A stretch of 64,000 nt of DNA from Cricetomys ansorgei (GCA_026225945.1 JAMJFZ010000818.1:3933501-3997500); one strand, 5' to 3'. Shown: positions 1 to 11,340, counted from the first letter of the stretch. Translations and numbers: made by a program. Notes: generated by a model not told the origin, from the sequence alone.

Positions 1-1679
1 TCCACCTGCCAAGTGCTGGGATTACAGGTGTGCACCACCAAGCCTGGTGAGACAGTGCTGGGGATGGGACTGCAGCCTGTGCATGCTAGGCAAGCTACCT
101 ACAGTGCAGTCACATTCCCAGCCATTGCTTGGTGTTTTAGACCAAGGAGAGGCTCACCCTCCTTGGCCTCTGGCCTGTGAGGTTACGACACAGTTTGGCT
201 GGACAAGTCTGTTTCTGAGCAGCTCCCTGCTCTGTTCCAAGCACAGAGGACAGAAGGAACAAGACAACTCCCCCTGCTGACTCTTGGGTTCAGGAAAGTA
301 TGCCAGGCTATCAGCACTGCCCAGGTGCAGTGTGGGTGAGCTTGGGCTTCCCTGCTGGGGAAAGAGACTGCACCCAGCCTATCCTGTCCCTCAGATGATG
401 GACACCAACTCCTGGACATGTGATGAGGTTATCCCAGGCCTCCAGCTACCCCAGTGCCCTGCCAGCCAACTACACCAGTGAACCCACCAAGGTCAGCCTG
501 ATCCAGCCCAGAATAACCAGGGCACACAGCCGATGCTGGCTGGGAGGAGAGCTGCTGGCCCGTGGCTTATGTGAATGAGTGGCCGCACACAGATGGACAG
601 GGCTGCAGCCTCCGGTGCTCTGAGCACGGCACTGCGGCTCCACGGTAACACGGTCCAGCGCTGTTACGGGGTTGGTCCACTGGGCGGCACTGTGGAGGAG
701 GGCCTAAGGGTTCCGAAGCTTGCCCAGGAAGGGGACTCTGGGACCACACTCTTTGCCTCCTCCATTTCTGCCTCTGGCTCGTGAAGGGAACATCTTGCTT
801 TGCTGTGTATATGTCTCTGCCACTACTGCCCAGACCCACCATAGGCTCAAAGTAATGATCTACCCGGCCTTTGGCTGGGACCATCAGAGCTACGAGCCAA
901 ACACAATAAACCCTGCCTTTATGGGCTCACTGTCTTGTGTATTTCATGACAGTGACATTTAACCAGCACCTTCGCTTTATAGCTGGGAAGACCAAGGCAT
1001 GGGCAGGAAAGGACCTCTGTGCCCAGAACACCCAGACATCGAGTCACAGGGCTAAGATTGGGACCCACGCCAAGTTGTGCATTGGCACAGTCCCAAAGCC
1101 CCCCATTCTCCAGGCAAGCGCTGAAGGTAACTTCTGGCCACACCCTACCCCACTAGAAACCCCACAAGGGCCGCCGGCTCAGCGACACACACCAAATCCT
1201 GCTCATCCCTGGGACCCACCAGTGCTCCCTGTCTCCATGCACCTCTCGGAGCCTCCAGGGCACTGCCCACTGCCTGCTCTACCTGGAGTTCAGGGTGGGC
1301 TCAGCTGGGGACTAGACAACTAGACACATCCCTTACCCGTGCACAAGGGGCAACAATGCTCAAGCTGTCAGGACTGGAGACTTGGGCCAGACAGAGCTGG
1401 ATTCGAATGCTGCTCCTCGGCTTGAGTGGCTGTTTAACCTTAAGGAAGCACTTTACCTACCTAGCGGGACCTGAGTCTCATCATCTTTCCCCAGGGAAGA
1501 CGGCCAGGCCACCCTCGGGGGCTTGGGTGGAGACCCAGCCAGACAGCACTGGCAAAGTGCCAGGCACACCCCTCAGGTTCCAGACCCAAGAGCCACTGTG
1601 GCCTTGCCTCAGTGTTCCCAGCAGGCTGTGTGTCCCTTGGGAGGCAGAATTGAGTCTCGCCGTTTCCCTAGACATGAAG

Positions 1680-1876
1680 GCTCCTGGGAAGTCTGGGCAA
1701 TGCACCTGGGTGGCAGAGTGCTTGTCCGACACACACAAGGTCCTGGTTTAATCTCCAGTATGAGAGAGGGGGGAGGGGGAGCACACCTCTATAATCCCAC
1801 CACTCAGGAGGCTGGGGCAGGAGGATCTCAGGTTAAAGGTCAGCCTGCGCCACACGGTAAAACCTTGAAGGGGCTG
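1680..1876 (+). repeat. B4-type SINE (ID-like half plus B1-like half)
   Basis: An ID-like box (GGGTGGCAGAGTGCTTGTC, then a tRNA B-box-like GGTTTAATCTCC) is followed by a B1-like half (TAATCCCACCACTCAGGAGG to CAGCCTGCGCCACA). This matches the composite architecture of rodent B4 elements. Confidence 0.6.
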
Positions 1877-1976
1877 GAGTGCCCCATGGTATTCGCTTGT
1901 CCCACAGAGGATAAGAGTTGGTTCCCGGAACCACTGTAAGTCCAGAAGATTCCACACTCTTCCGGCTTCCTTGGGC

Positions 1977-2032
1977 ACACACACACACACACACACGTGC
2001 GCGCACACACATACATATACACACACACCCCA
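1977..2032. repeat. (CA)n microsatellite, interrupted
   Basis: Alternating CA/TG with CG and TA interruptions. Confidence 0.85.
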
Positions 2033-2182
2033 ATATAAATAAAAGTAAATTTTCAAAAAATACCAAAGGCAGAAGGAGAGACACGGACCACTTAGGTGCT
2101 AAAAGGGCCACTGGGAGGCGGGGAGAACGGAGACAGCCTCAGGTAAAACACAGAAACATGCACGCATAAAAATGTCATACTG

Positions 2183-2390
2183 GGGCCACTGAGGGGGCTC
2201 AGCAGGTAAAGGAGCTCGCCACCAAGCCTGATGACCTGGGTTCAATCCCTAGAACTGGCACAATGAAAAGAAAAACCAGACTCTACAGAGTTGCCCTCGG
2301 ACCTCCACATATACATCCTGACACACGTGCACACACCCACACACCCACACAGCACAGACATACATAAGATAAATCAGAATGCAATGATCA
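2183..2390 (+). repeat. B3-type SINE
   Basis: GGGGCTCAGCAGGTAAAGG, then CCACCAAGCCTGATGACCTG and GGTTCAATCCC (tRNA-like B box), with a CACGTGCACACACCCAC tail. This is the characteristic B3 order. Confidence 0.75.
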
Positions 2391-2544
2391 ATTAAAATGT
2401 CATCAAGAAACCCGTTACTTTGTACAATAACTAAAAAAACAATTTTTTTTAGAATATACAAAAGAAAAGAAAACACCACGCCCAGTGACGTATTAAAGGC
2501 CCGCGCTTCCCAGTACGCAGGATGAAGCCTGGCTTCCATCCCAG

Positions 2545-2690
2545 CGCTGTGTGAGCCAGGTGCTGGCACACTGCTGTGCCCCCAGCACTAGGAACACAGG
2601 CAGGAGAACCAGAAGGTCAGAGACATCCTTGGCTACACACTGAGTTCGCGGCCAGCCAGGGCTACATGAGCCCTTATCTCAAAACAAAAA
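2545..2690 (+). repeat. B1-like SINE, diverged
   Basis: CCCAGCACTAGGAACACAGG, then GCCAGCCAGGGCTACATGAG and a TCTCAAAACAAAAA tail. Confidence 0.5.
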
Positions 2691-2899
2691 TCGGAGGAGG
2701 CGCCTCACACTGCGATGCCACCGCTATGAGATGTTCAGGATAGCAAAGTCCGAGCGGCACCGCTGCCTTAGTGGGGCCTGAGGCCGGGTGGGGAGTCGGC
2801 CGGGTGGGGCTTCTCTCCCGGGTGCTGAGGACACTAGAGCTGCAGTGGTGACTGTTCTACCTTACAGTGTACCCAAAACCGCTAGTTTCAACCGTTTTT

Positions 2900-3080
2900 C
2901 TTTTTCTTTTTTTTTTTTTTTAAGGTGGGGGAGTTGTGTGGTCAAGGCTGGCCTTAAACCCGTGACCCTTGTCCCTCCATCTCCTAATTGCTGGGACCAC
3001 AGGCACAAGTCATAGCACAGCTCAGCAATCCTCCTGCCTCAGCCCCTGAACGCATGCAATAACAGGTGTGCTCCTCCATG
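2900..3080 (-). repeat. B1-like SINE, minus strand
   Basis: A poly(T) run at 2905-2922 (the SINE A-tail reversed) is followed by GGCTGGCCTTAAACCCGTGA and TGCTGGGACCACAGGC. Diverged. Confidence 0.55.
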
Positions 3081-3250
3081 CCCAGCTTTATGTGCTTCTC
3101 TGGAAGAATGGGCTCTTTTTCTCCCTACCTACGTGGAGACAGGGGACAGGACCCGTGTAGCTCACGAAGCAACCCCACTGAAGGCCCTGAGATGCTCTGG
3201 CCTGGCTGGGCCCAGGCAGCTGGGACCCAGGCTCCCCACATTGGCCTTAC

Positions 3251-3344
3251 CTCCTCGGACACAGAGGCCTCCACCACACCAGCCGCATAGGCCTGAAAGC
3301 TGTCATTGTAGCTGCCATTTGTGCCCAGGTCCAGATAGGCCCAC
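3251..3344 (-). CDS. Plbd2: PLBD2 coding exon 2
   Basis: 94 nt. It opens with the last base of the split Gly and then 31 codons from WAYLDLG to VVEASVSEE, a conserved PLBD2 block. The acceptor is CCCTCCAG|G and the donor GAG|GTAAGG. The next exon should begin after the Glu pair and is not in the window. Confidence 0.95.
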
Positions 3345-6300
3345 CTGGAGGGGAGAGGGGGGACATTCAGCCTGCAGCAGGGATCCCGCAAAGCCAGCCA
3401 CACGGCCAGACTCACACCTGCAGGTGGTCTGGGGTTCGGCTTTTTGCTCCTTGCACTACAGATGAACCCAGGGCCTCCTCGTGAGCCAGGCAAGCGCTCC
3501 AGCCCCGTTTCTGTTCCTTTTGCAACCTGGGTCCCACAATGTAGCCCAGGCTGGCCCAGAACTCAGTCTTCCTGCCTCAGCTTCCCAAGTGCTGGGATCA
3601 CAGGTGTGTGACATCATGCCTGGCCATGAAAACAGTCTAGTGAGCAACAGCTGCCCACACAGATGTCACCTGCCTGTCTGCACCTGCACAGCTGCCGGGC
3701 CAGATCCCCAAGACAGGAAGAGCTGGGTCAGAGGTTGGCTTTCAGAGACTAGGCCAGCCTCCTCTCCACCACCTATGCTAATCCATGTCCCCTTGCCCCC
3801 ATCATGCTGGCCAGCACTTACTGAGCTGGCAATGATCTAGCAGCCACATCCAGTCTGGTAGCCCACCGAGTCCAGTGGTGACCACACAGACCTTCCAGTA
3901 GGCTCCATTAGTGGTCCCATCATATGGAAGAGAGGACTGAGACAGAGTTTTCATCACACTGATGTTAAAGTAAACTTTCATGCACTTAATGGAGAGTCCA
4001 GATTTGAATTTTCCGATGCTCTTTATTAATCACCTACATGTCAAATCTCAGGGAATTCTATACCCGGGCAGCTATGCAGAGAGCTCACTCCAAGGCTTCC
4101 TCACCCCATGCTCTCCTCTTGGTTCTCCTCCTGCTCTCTAGCTTCTTCTTATCTCTCCTGTCTGTTTCTCCCACCCCCTCTATCTTTTAGGCCTTCATTA
4201 CAACACAATGATACTAGGCTAGAGGTGATCTCCTCGTGACCTCCTCGTGACCTGCTCGTGACCGGTCACCTTCAATTGTCTATCTGTTCAGATCTCAAGG
4301 CTAGCACACGGGTGTGACTAGGAAGGAGGCCTGCGCTGCTGCAAGGCATCTGGCTTCCCTGCTACAAGGTATCAAAACCAAAACAGCACACAAGAGTAAA
4401 ATATCCCACAACACAGTGATGGATGCCCTGTGTCCTTGATCTTTACTGTGAGGCTCTGTGATGTCTCCACCTGTGGCCACGTGCCCTGTGCCCGAATGTG
4501 GCTTGCTTTGCCCAGTGGGACAAGGGAAGAACTAACACTGTTGAGAAGAGCAAGAGGCCTCTTGACTCCCCACTGCCCTTCCGTGCTTTTGCTGCTGTCA
4601 TAGAAGGACATCCCAGGAATGGAAAACACCCAGAGCAGAGCAGGTCTGCAGACCAGAGGCCTGGAGCACAGTGGCCCCAGCGGCTCAGCCCCATAAAGGT
4701 CAGCACTTGTTGGGACCGTTTGTTATGAAGCACTGTTGCCCAGTGCTAACTGATACATTTGTGAGGTCAGAGTTTACCAAGACCCTATATGAGACCCTTT
4801 CTCAACAAAAAGGAGGTGTGTTCTAGAAAAGATACGCAGTCAGTAAATGCTTCACAAACATGGAGACCCCATGTAAAGAGCTGGACGCGGTGGCCCGTGT
4901 GTGGTTCCAGCACTGAGGAGGGCACAGGCAGATCTTCGGGGCTCTTTGGCCAACAAGCTATCCAGTAAGAAACCTTGTCTCAAAACACAAGGTGGCCAGC
5001 AACCAAGGAACAGCACCCAAGGTGGACCTCTGCCTACGCTCACTACACACACAACACATACTACACACACACACACACACACAGCATACACATACTACAC
5101 ACACACAGCACACACTACACACATACACACACGTACTACATACTACACACACTACACATACACACACATACTACATACTACACACACATACACACCACAC
5201 ACACACTACACACATATTATACACACTACACACATATTATACACACTACACACATATTATACACACTACACACACAGACCACTAACCACCATCACCACCA
5301 CCACCCCCAGAAGCCCAACCTGCGGCTGTGCAGACAGCTCACCAAAGATGAGCAGTGAGGAGCCAGGGTTTGGTTCCCAGCATCCCCGCTGCGGCTACAA
5401 CTGTCCGTAAAGCCAGTTTCAGGGGATCCAGTGCCCTCTTCTGGCTCCTCAGGCACTGCATGCACATGGCGCACAGATGAACATGAAGCAGACACTCAAG
5501 CAGCAGCAGGAGCCCAGGGGAGAGTTGGGAACAGACCACAACCTAATGGGGCGATCCTTCTAAAGTGCCAAAATGCTCCCCACCAAAAAATCAAAATGCT
5601 GTTGGGCATGACAGTGTATACCGGAGGCAGGAGGATCAGAAACGTGAGGCCAGCCTCGGCTACAAACTTTCTCAAACAAACACATCCTACTTTTATAATA
5701 ACAAAAAGAAATTATTTCAGTGGGGGTGGGGGTGCCAGAGGGATGGCTCAGCAGTTAAGAGCGCCTGCTGCCCCGCAGAGGACCTGGGCTCTGTACCTGG
5801 CACCCACACTGGGTGACTCACAGCTACCTGTAACTCCAGGTCCAGGTCCAGAGGATCTGTCATCCTTTTCTGTGACGATTCCCCATGACTGTGAGTCCTG
5901 TCACTGAAAGCATCCCCAGCCCCACCTGATGTTCTCCTGAGCCCCAGACCCCTTCCCCAAGCATGCCTTGTTGATCCCCACCCCACCCCGTGCATCCAAG
6001 CAGGGGTTCATCATGCCTTCTTGGCTCTGCTAAACAAGAGCAAAAATGTGTGAATCAGCAGAGAACAGGCCACCAGATCAAGTCACAGTGAGTGCTCCCG
6101 GATACCAGACAGAGCTGTGGTTCCCTTCAAAGAGAGCAGCTGAATCAGTGGCCTTCTCTCCCTAGCAGCCTTCCCAGACTGGCCCCACCAGGCTCCTTAT
6201 GTCTGCAGCAACCTTTCAAGGACCCCCAACACCGGAGGTGTCTTTAGCATCTCGTGTTCCCAGAAACCTGTGGGAATTCACGCTGCGGAACGCCATGTCC

Positions 6301-7370
6301 TCTGAGCATGAGCACACCAGTGCGGAACATGCAGGCTCTGGAGGCCTGAATCTGGGTTTCCAGGCAGACTGCCGCCTCTGGCTCCCCGTGGGACCTGTCT
6401 CTGTGTGTGTCTCTCTCTCAGCCGGAATCTTCTTTGGCTCTGGGTCCTTCAGGCCAAACACCAGGGTAAGAATGACCGAGCATAAATCATTCGTTATTCG
6501 TGGTGCAGACCCCCATAGGAACTCACCTTAAAGTTCTGGGTTCACAGGAGAGATGTGGGGACCCGGACAGGTGGAGGAGTTGGTGAAAGACAACAGATGA
6601 CCCAAGAGGAACACTGATCATCCTGCTGAGCACCGAGCTTTGTAGCATCGGGCCACTGTCTGCGCATGTGAATTTAGGGAGCCTTGACTTTCCCTTTGGC
6701 TCGGAGCCAGGAGCGAGGGGGACAAGGGCCTGGCCTCTTAGACAGCTGTCCTTATCCTTCAAAGGTTCTAGAACTTGGTGTGGTGACCTTTTAGTCCCAG
6801 CACTCGGGAGGCAAAGGCAGGAGGAGGGTCTGTGAGTTCCAGGCCAGCCTGGTCTACACAGCCAGTTCTAGGCCAGCTAGCGTTAAGTGCCCGGGCCCGT
6901 GTGGGCAGTGGGCTGGTCCCCAGGCCCCTCAAGGAGGACCCCTGTGGCTGGCGATGGGAGTCACTGTGTCACTCGGCAGTCCTGGGCCTGTCCCGGCTGT
7001 GGACACTCCCAGGTCGGCAGGGTGACAGCCCAGGGCCCCCGTCACCCGCCAGGCCCACGGTGGCGGGGACGGTCAACACTCACCCGGTCTCGCGGATGGC
7101 GTTGGTGAGGTTGGCCCAGGCCACCGCGTCGGGGTGGAAGCCGTCCACCAGGCGCAGCTGGCCCGACGCGGCGTCCAGCAGCAGCGAGCGGATGCGGGAG
7201 ACGGGCGGGTCGGAGTTGCGGGGCCGCCCGCCGGGCCCTGGGGTGGGGAGGGCGCCCGCCGGGCCGCTCAGCCACAGCCCGGCCAGCGAGGCCAGCGAGG
7301 CCAGGGCCAGCGCCCGCCGCAGCGCCCGGGCCGCCAGGCCTCCGGGGCTCCGGTCCACGGGAGCCGCCAT
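3251..7370 (-). CDS. Plbd2: PLBD2 (phospholipase B-like 2), 5' part: coding exons 1 and 2
   Basis: Two coding exons, joined 7370-7084 and 3344-3251, encode the first 127 residues of the lysosomal N-terminal-nucleophile hydrolase-fold protein PLBD2 (family usually near 590 residues). The start is the first ATG (7370-7368), with A at -3 and G at +4. Residues 1-40 are an Arg-rich leader followed by a Leu/Ala hydrophobic core ending GPAGA, which reads as a signal peptide. The conserved block after about residue 57 runs SRIRSLLLDAASGQLRL and then WANLTNAIRETG. Three N-glycosylation sequons are visible: NLT (about 87), NGS (105) and NDS (109), fitting a glycosylated lumenal protein. The split Gly codon is GG|G. 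The nucleophile cysteine and the rest of the protein are encoded left of base 1. No further exon is recognisable in 1-3250. The family is known as lysosomal with poorly defined phospholipase activity. Confidence 0.95.
3445..3632 (-). repeat. B1/B4-type SINE, minus strand
   Basis: GATGAACCCAGGGCCTCCTC (ID-like reversed) is followed by AATGTAGCCCAGGCTGGCCC and CAAGTGCTGGGATCACAGG (B1 reversed). It sits about 100 bp upstream of PLBD2 exon 2 on the transcribed strand. Confidence 0.6.
4230..4262. repeat. Three tandem copies of an 11-bp unit
   Basis: CTCCTCGTGAC at 4230 and 4241, then CTGCTCGTGAC at 4252 (one mismatch), followed by CGGTCACC. Confidence 0.85.
4420..4757 (+). mobile_element. Old MaLR/MLT1-like solitary LTR (probable)
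   Basis: The order GATCTTTACTGTGAGGCTC, GATGTCTCCACCTGTGGCCA, GAATGTGGCTTGCTTTGCCC and a terminal TGTTATGAAGCACTG...CTAACTGATACA is like mammalian MaLR LTRs as I remember them. Only noncoding LTR-like sequence is present; no retroviral gene was seen. Confidence 0.5.
4880..4998 (+). repeat. B1-like SINE, diverged
   Basis: GACGCGGTGGCCCGTGTGTG, TTCCAGCACTGAGGAGG, ending CTTGTCTCAAAACAC. Confidence 0.5.
5043..5280. repeat. CA-rich complex microsatellite
   Basis: About 240 bp of ACAC/ACTAC/ATAC mixtures. It ends in three near-identical 20-bp units built from CACTACACACATATTATACA (about 5208-5270). It produces long spurious Thr/His and Cys/Val frames that are not genes. Confidence 0.9.
5335..5512 (+). 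repeat. B2-like SINE
   Basis: GGGTTTGGTTCCCAGCATCC (B box), then GATCCAGTGCCCTCTTCTGG and a CATGCACATGGCGCACAGA tail. Confidence 0.65.
5742..5940 (+). repeat. B2-type SINE
   Basis: AGGGATGGCTCAGCAGTTAA, GAGCGCCTGCTGCC, then GAGGACCTGGGCTCTGTACC. The 3' half is diverged. Confidence 0.7.
6775..6878 (+). repeat. B1-type SINE
   Basis: TTTTAGTCCCAGCACTCGGG, AGGCAAAGGCAGG, then GTGAGTTCCAGGCCAGCCTG and GTCTACACAG. Confidence 0.75.
7084..7370 (-). CDS. Plbd2: PLBD2 coding exon 1
   Basis: Residues 1-95 plus two bases of the Gly-96 codon (287 nt): signal peptide, Pro/Gly-rich linker and the start of the mature protein. The donor on the minus strand is GG|GTGAGTGTT. GC content is very high, as expected for a first exon inside a CpG island. 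Confidence 0.95.
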
Positions 7371-7480
7371 CGTGAGCCGCAGCCGAGCCACGTGACTGTT
7401 GCTCCGCGGGGCGGGACCTTGCGTGGGCTTCCGGGGTGGGCGGGGTCGTGGGCTGTCGTGGGCGGGGCCCGCCTTAAAGC
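7371..7480 (-). promoter_or_regulatory. Plbd2: PLBD2 promoter / 5'UTR with CLEAR-like E-box
   Basis: GC-rich, TATA-less DNA directly upstream of the PLBD2 ATG. On the minus strand bases 7396-7387 read GTCACGTGGC. This differs at one position from the TFEB/TFE3 CLEAR consensus GTCACGTGAC and lies 17-26 bp upstream of the ATG. GC-box-like GGGCGGGG runs follow at about 7408-7470. CLEAR sites near the start of lysosomal genes are established knowledge; their use here is inferred. Confidence 0.65.
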
Positions 7481-7574
7481 GTCCGCGCTCTCTGCAGAAA
7501 TCCCGCCTGGAGTCTTCTTCTTCTTCTTTCTTCTTCTTTTTAAAAATTCTTTTTCTTCCTCTTCTTCTTCGTTT

Positions 7575-7796
7575 GATTTTTTACTATTTTTAGATTTATT
7601 AATTTTATGTGCATGAGTCTTTTCCCTGAATGTATGTATGCGAGTCCAGATCCCTTGAAGGTCAGAAGAGGGCATTGGACCCTGGAACTGACACTTTGAT
7701 CATTGTGAGCCACCTTTCTGAATGCTGGGAACTGAACCCAGGTCCTCTGTAACAGCAACAAGTGCTCTGAACCACTGAGCCATCTCAGGAGCCCGT
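7575..7796 (-). repeat. B2 SINE, minus strand
   Basis: A (TTA)-rich A-tail is followed by GGTCAGAAGAGGGCATTGGA, GCTGGGAACTGAACCCAGGT (reversed B box) and CACTGAGCCATCTCAGGAGC. It begins about 100 bp upstream of the PLBD2 promoter. Confidence 0.85.
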
Positions 7797-8324
7797 TGAG
7801 GCCAAAAGAAAGTATCGCATCCCCTGGAACTCAGTTGTAAGCTGAGTGGTGTGGGTGCCGGGACTCAGAAATCAAGTCCGCTGCAAGGATGTCAGGGTTC
7901 TTAACTGACGGGCCATCTCCCAGCCCACTGTTTCTTTTGCTGTCTATCTATCTGTGACTGTCTTAATGTGTCATCCAGGCTAGCCGGAGCCACAGAGTTA
8001 ATTCCAGGCTAGCCTGCAACACAGAGTGAGACCCTATCTCAAAATAATTTTTAAAGCCGGGTGTTGGAGTACCTGTACCCGTACTCTCAAAGACTTCAAG
8101 ACCAACCTGGGCTAAAAATGAGATCCTATCTCAAAAAATAACACAAAGGAGGGTGGTGATTGGCAGTTAAATTCCATTTAGACCCTCAACCTGCAGCAAA
8201 CGCCAGACCCTGGAAGCTAAGGCTGGATCACCCAAGCTGCCCCCACTTCAGGTGACCCTAACAAGTCCCTGGCTACCTGCGCTTCTGACCAACCGGTGAT
8301 AAATTCCATGGGTTCACCATGAAC

Positions 8325-8445
8325 AAAGTGACTCATACTCATAATCCTAACTTAACTCAGGAGGCTGAGGCAGGAGGATGGCCAAAGATTTCAGACTAGC
8401 CAGGACTGCAGTGTGAGACCTTGTCTCCCCACCAAAAAAGAATAA
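8325..8445 (+). repeat. B1-like SINE, diverged
   Basis: TAATCCTAACTTAACTCAGG, AGGCTGAGGCAGGAGGATGG, ending GAGACCTTGTCTCC. Confidence 0.55.
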
Positions 8446-8619
8446 CTCAATGTGTCCCTCTACCCCTCCTCTGATGCATAACTTTCTAGAATGTTTCACA
8501 GGACTGGAAAGGTGCTTCCTGAAGGATGCACTCAAAGACACAGACCTTTAAGTCCTGTACTCACAGGGCTGAGGCAGGAGGATCAACAACTTGAGACCTA
8601 CCTGGCCTACGTAGTGAAA

Positions 8620-8820
8620 CTCCAATTTTAAACATATGTACGAGTGCTTTGCCTGCATGTATGTCTGTGTACCAGCTGTGTGCCCGGTGCCCCAGGATGT
8701 CGGTTCTCTTGGATCTGGAGTTACAAATGGTTGTGAGCCACTGTTGGACACTGGAAATCGAACCTGGCTCTTCTGGAATGGTAGCTATTGCTCTAAACTG
8801 CTGAGCCATCTCTCCAGCCC
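8620..8820 (-). repeat. B2 SINE, minus strand
   Basis: GTGCTTTGCCTGCATGTATG, GTTGTGAGCCACTGTTGGAC, GGAAATCGAACCTGGCTCTT and CTGCTGAGCCATCTCTCCAG. Confidence 0.85.
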
Positions 8821-8867
8821 AAGACCCATCTTTAAAGAAGGAAAAAAAAAAAAATCTAAGGTCCATA

Positions 8868-9005
8868 GACGGGCATGAAGTACATGCTTGTAATCTCAGC
8901 ACTCCAGAGGCAGAGGCAGGAGGATAGAGAGTTCAAAGTCAGCCTCAGCTACATAGTAAGTTAAAGGTAATTCTGGGTGTGACATGAGACCCTATCTAAA
9001 AGCAT
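8868..9005 (+). repeat. B1-like SINE
   Basis: Preceded by an A run. ACGGGCATGAAGTACATGC, TTGTAATCTCAGCACTCCAG, ending GAGACCCTATCT. Confidence 0.65.
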
Positions 9006-9549
9006 AAACAAAACTACACAGACAGCTGACCTGACAGCGCCCAGTTGCCTGCTCTTCCTCTAGAGGGAGTTATCCCAGTCACTGTTGTCATTTGTTAATC
9101 CTTTACTGTAAACACGTTCACTTACCAAATCCTTAACAGCTGGGGAAACTGAGGCTCAAGCAAGTGAAGCGACTTCTAGTCACAAAACTAGAAATGTCAG
9201 CAAAGGGATTCGAACCCAGTTTGGAAGCACCGTGGACCCTGCCCTTTATCACCACCAGGGGGCACATGCAACCTCGTCCACGCTTGACGTTTTCTGCCTT
9301 CCCCTGAGAAGCCAGGCCCTGGTCGGAAGGAAGAGAGTCCACTTTGGATTCTAGCCCTCATTCCCTGAAGCCCCCGGCCGTAGGAGACACCATGATGCTG
9401 AGCCTCACTGGGCTCAGCTCTACATAGGACTCAACAGACACAGCCAAATACACAGGTCTGATAGGATGTCCCAGGATTTGGGGCAGGGTGCTGGGCACAC
9501 CAGAGTTGATCCCTGGGCTCAATGCCGTCACAGCACAAAACGCAAACGT

Positions 9550-9551
<2 letters not shown>

Positions 9552-9581
<30 letters not shown>
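9552..9581. repeat. (CA)15 microsatellite
   Basis: Uninterrupted CA dinucleotides. Confidence 0.95.
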
Positions 9582-9584
<3 letters not shown>

Positions 9585-9827
9585 ACTCCGCAGCCTGGGG
9601 CCTGGGTGCCTTCTAAGCACTCTGTAATAGTCTAAAGCCACTACACAGAGGACGTGAGTTCAGGCCCCAGCACCCATGTAGCGAGCCCAGCACTGCCTCC
9701 CACGCACCATGACCCCAACACCCAGGGAAGCAGAGACAGGAGGGTACCAGGAGCTCAATGGGTGGCCAGCCTTGCTGAATTAGTGTCCCTCAGGCTCCGT
9801 AAGAGACTCTCTCTGAAAATAAGATAG

Positions 9828-9982
9828 AACCTGGCATGGTGGTCACACCTTTAACCCCAGCACTCAAGAGGCAGAGGCAGGTGTATCTCTGCGACTTCCA
9901 GGCCAGCAGGGCTATACAGAGAGACCCTGTCTCAAAATAATAATAGTAATAGTAATAATAATAATAATATAATAATAATAAT
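9828..9982 (+). repeat. B1 SINE with expanded (TAA)n tail
   Basis: ACCTGGCATGGTGGTCACAC, CCCAGCACTCAAGAGGCAGA, GAGACCCTGTCTCAAAATAA, then about 45 bp of TAA/TAG triplets. Confidence 0.85.
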
Positions 9983-10194
9983 GTGGAGAATAATTGAGAA
10001 AGATACTTAATATTAACTTTGGTCTCCACAGGCAAGTTGGGCATTAGCCTGTGTTTAGCATGCCTGAGACCTTGGGTCCAATGTCTAAGCATCCAAAAGA
10101 ACCCCAACAACCAGGCTTGATATCATATTACATGAATGCAATTACATTTTTGCTTCTTTGTTAGATGCTGTGTATTTTGCATGTGCGTGTTTGG

Positions 10195-10350
10195 GTTTTT
10201 GTTGTTGTTTGCCTGAGACAGGATCTCACTTGGGTGGCCCGGAACTTGCTAAGTAGACCAGCCAGGCCAGCAGCTCGCAGAGATCCTCCTGCCTCTGCCT
10301 CCTGAGCAACTGGAATTAGAGATGTATGCCACCATGCCTGCCTGTTGTGT
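10195..10350 (-). repeat. B1-like SINE, minus strand
   Basis: TTGTTGTTGTTTGCC, GAGACAGGATCTCACTTGGG, TCCTCCTGCCTCTGCCTCCT and ATGTATGCCACCATGCCTG. Confidence 0.7.
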
Positions 10351-11204
10351 ATTTTAACACCACCAAAGCGGCGTTTACGGGGTGCTGCAGTATGTCCATC
10401 CACCCCTCTGCCACTTGGGTTGCTCCCAGTTATTGCACGAGTGTGCTGGTCGCCACATTGAGCATTTTCCTTCTTAGAGTGATAGCCAAATCCTGCCGGT
10501 ACTTCAAAAGAGCTCAGCGTGACGTGGGCGGAGCAAAGGACACATGAGTCTTCAAGGCCTTCGTGATCCACAAGGACCACTGTCCTGTCAGCTTCCTGAA
10601 GAGATATTCCAGCCGAGAAGCGCCCAGGAGCCGGGCGATGAGAACCTTCTCTCACAGTGACACTATCTGCTGATGCTCCCGCTGCCGGGATGGTGATGAG
10701 CTAGCTCCCCATGTCTGGGTGCTGTGCGACTCTTCCCGGGGCATCCTGCGTCATTGGGAAGGTGAAGCTTCTGACTCGTTAAGGAACCTCTTTGTCTCCT
10801 GGGTCTTCTAAACTGAAAAGTTCCATTTCTCTTTCCACTTCAGATCTCCCTAACCACTTCTGCTAATGCTGCCCTCAGGTTCTTTCTCTATGCCCCAGCT
10901 GCTACCTGCACCCTGACTGTGCTGCTATGGAGCAGGTCAGGCCTCACCTTGGTATAAAGCAGGATGTGAGGCCTGGGGCGGGAAGGCTCCTCCGACAACA
11001 GGCTGGTGGCCCAGTCTCTGCCGCTTCCCAGTGCGTGCCCTGGGGACAGACGTTTCATCTCCATTGCCGAAACTTTTCCCATCAGTGAAATGGAGCCGGC
11101 ACCCTCCCCCGGCAGGGCACTTATACACACAAGTTTGGCAGGTCCTCAGATAATAGCTGCAGATAGCTTTTTTTGGGGGGGAAGGGAGTTGTCTGTTTGC
11201 TTTT

Positions 11205-11340
11205 GGGATTTTTGAGACAGGATCTCATGCAGCCCAGGCTGCCATTGCACTTGTTACGTAGCCAAGGTTGGCCTAGATAGCCCGCTCTTCTCCCTCTGCC
11301 TCCTCCAGTGCTGGGTTCACGGGTGTGCATACGGAATGCT
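11205..11340 (-). repeat. B1-like SINE, minus strand
   Basis: TTTTTGAGACAGGATCTCAT, GCAGCCCAGGCTGCCATTGC, then CAGTGCTGGGTTCACGGG. Confidence 0.6.

Larger units (their letters stand above)
1..3250. other. PLBD2 intron 2 (partial); no exon seen
   Basis: No exon of PLBD2 or another gene was recognised. Contents: a truncated SINE at 1-50, an MIR-like stretch near 1370-1500, a B4-type SINE, a B3 SINE, B1-like SINEs and a (CA)n tract. About 400-1000 looks like old non-repeat or unclassified DNA. Confidence 0.5.
3345..7083. other. PLBD2 intron 1
   Basis: 3.7 kb between the two coding exons. It holds B1/B4, B2 and B1 SINEs, an old LTR-like block, a CA-rich satellite and an 11-bp direct repeat. No other coding segment was seen. 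Confidence 0.8.

Noticed and set aside
4901..5410. Thr/His and Cys/Val frames across the CA-rich block in PLBD2 intron 1
   Set aside because: Simple-sequence artefacts.
6199..6531. A ~110-codon plus-strand frame in PLBD2 intron 1
   Set aside because: No recognised homology, no splice partners, and an antisense frame of similar length exists; chance opening in GC-rich DNA.
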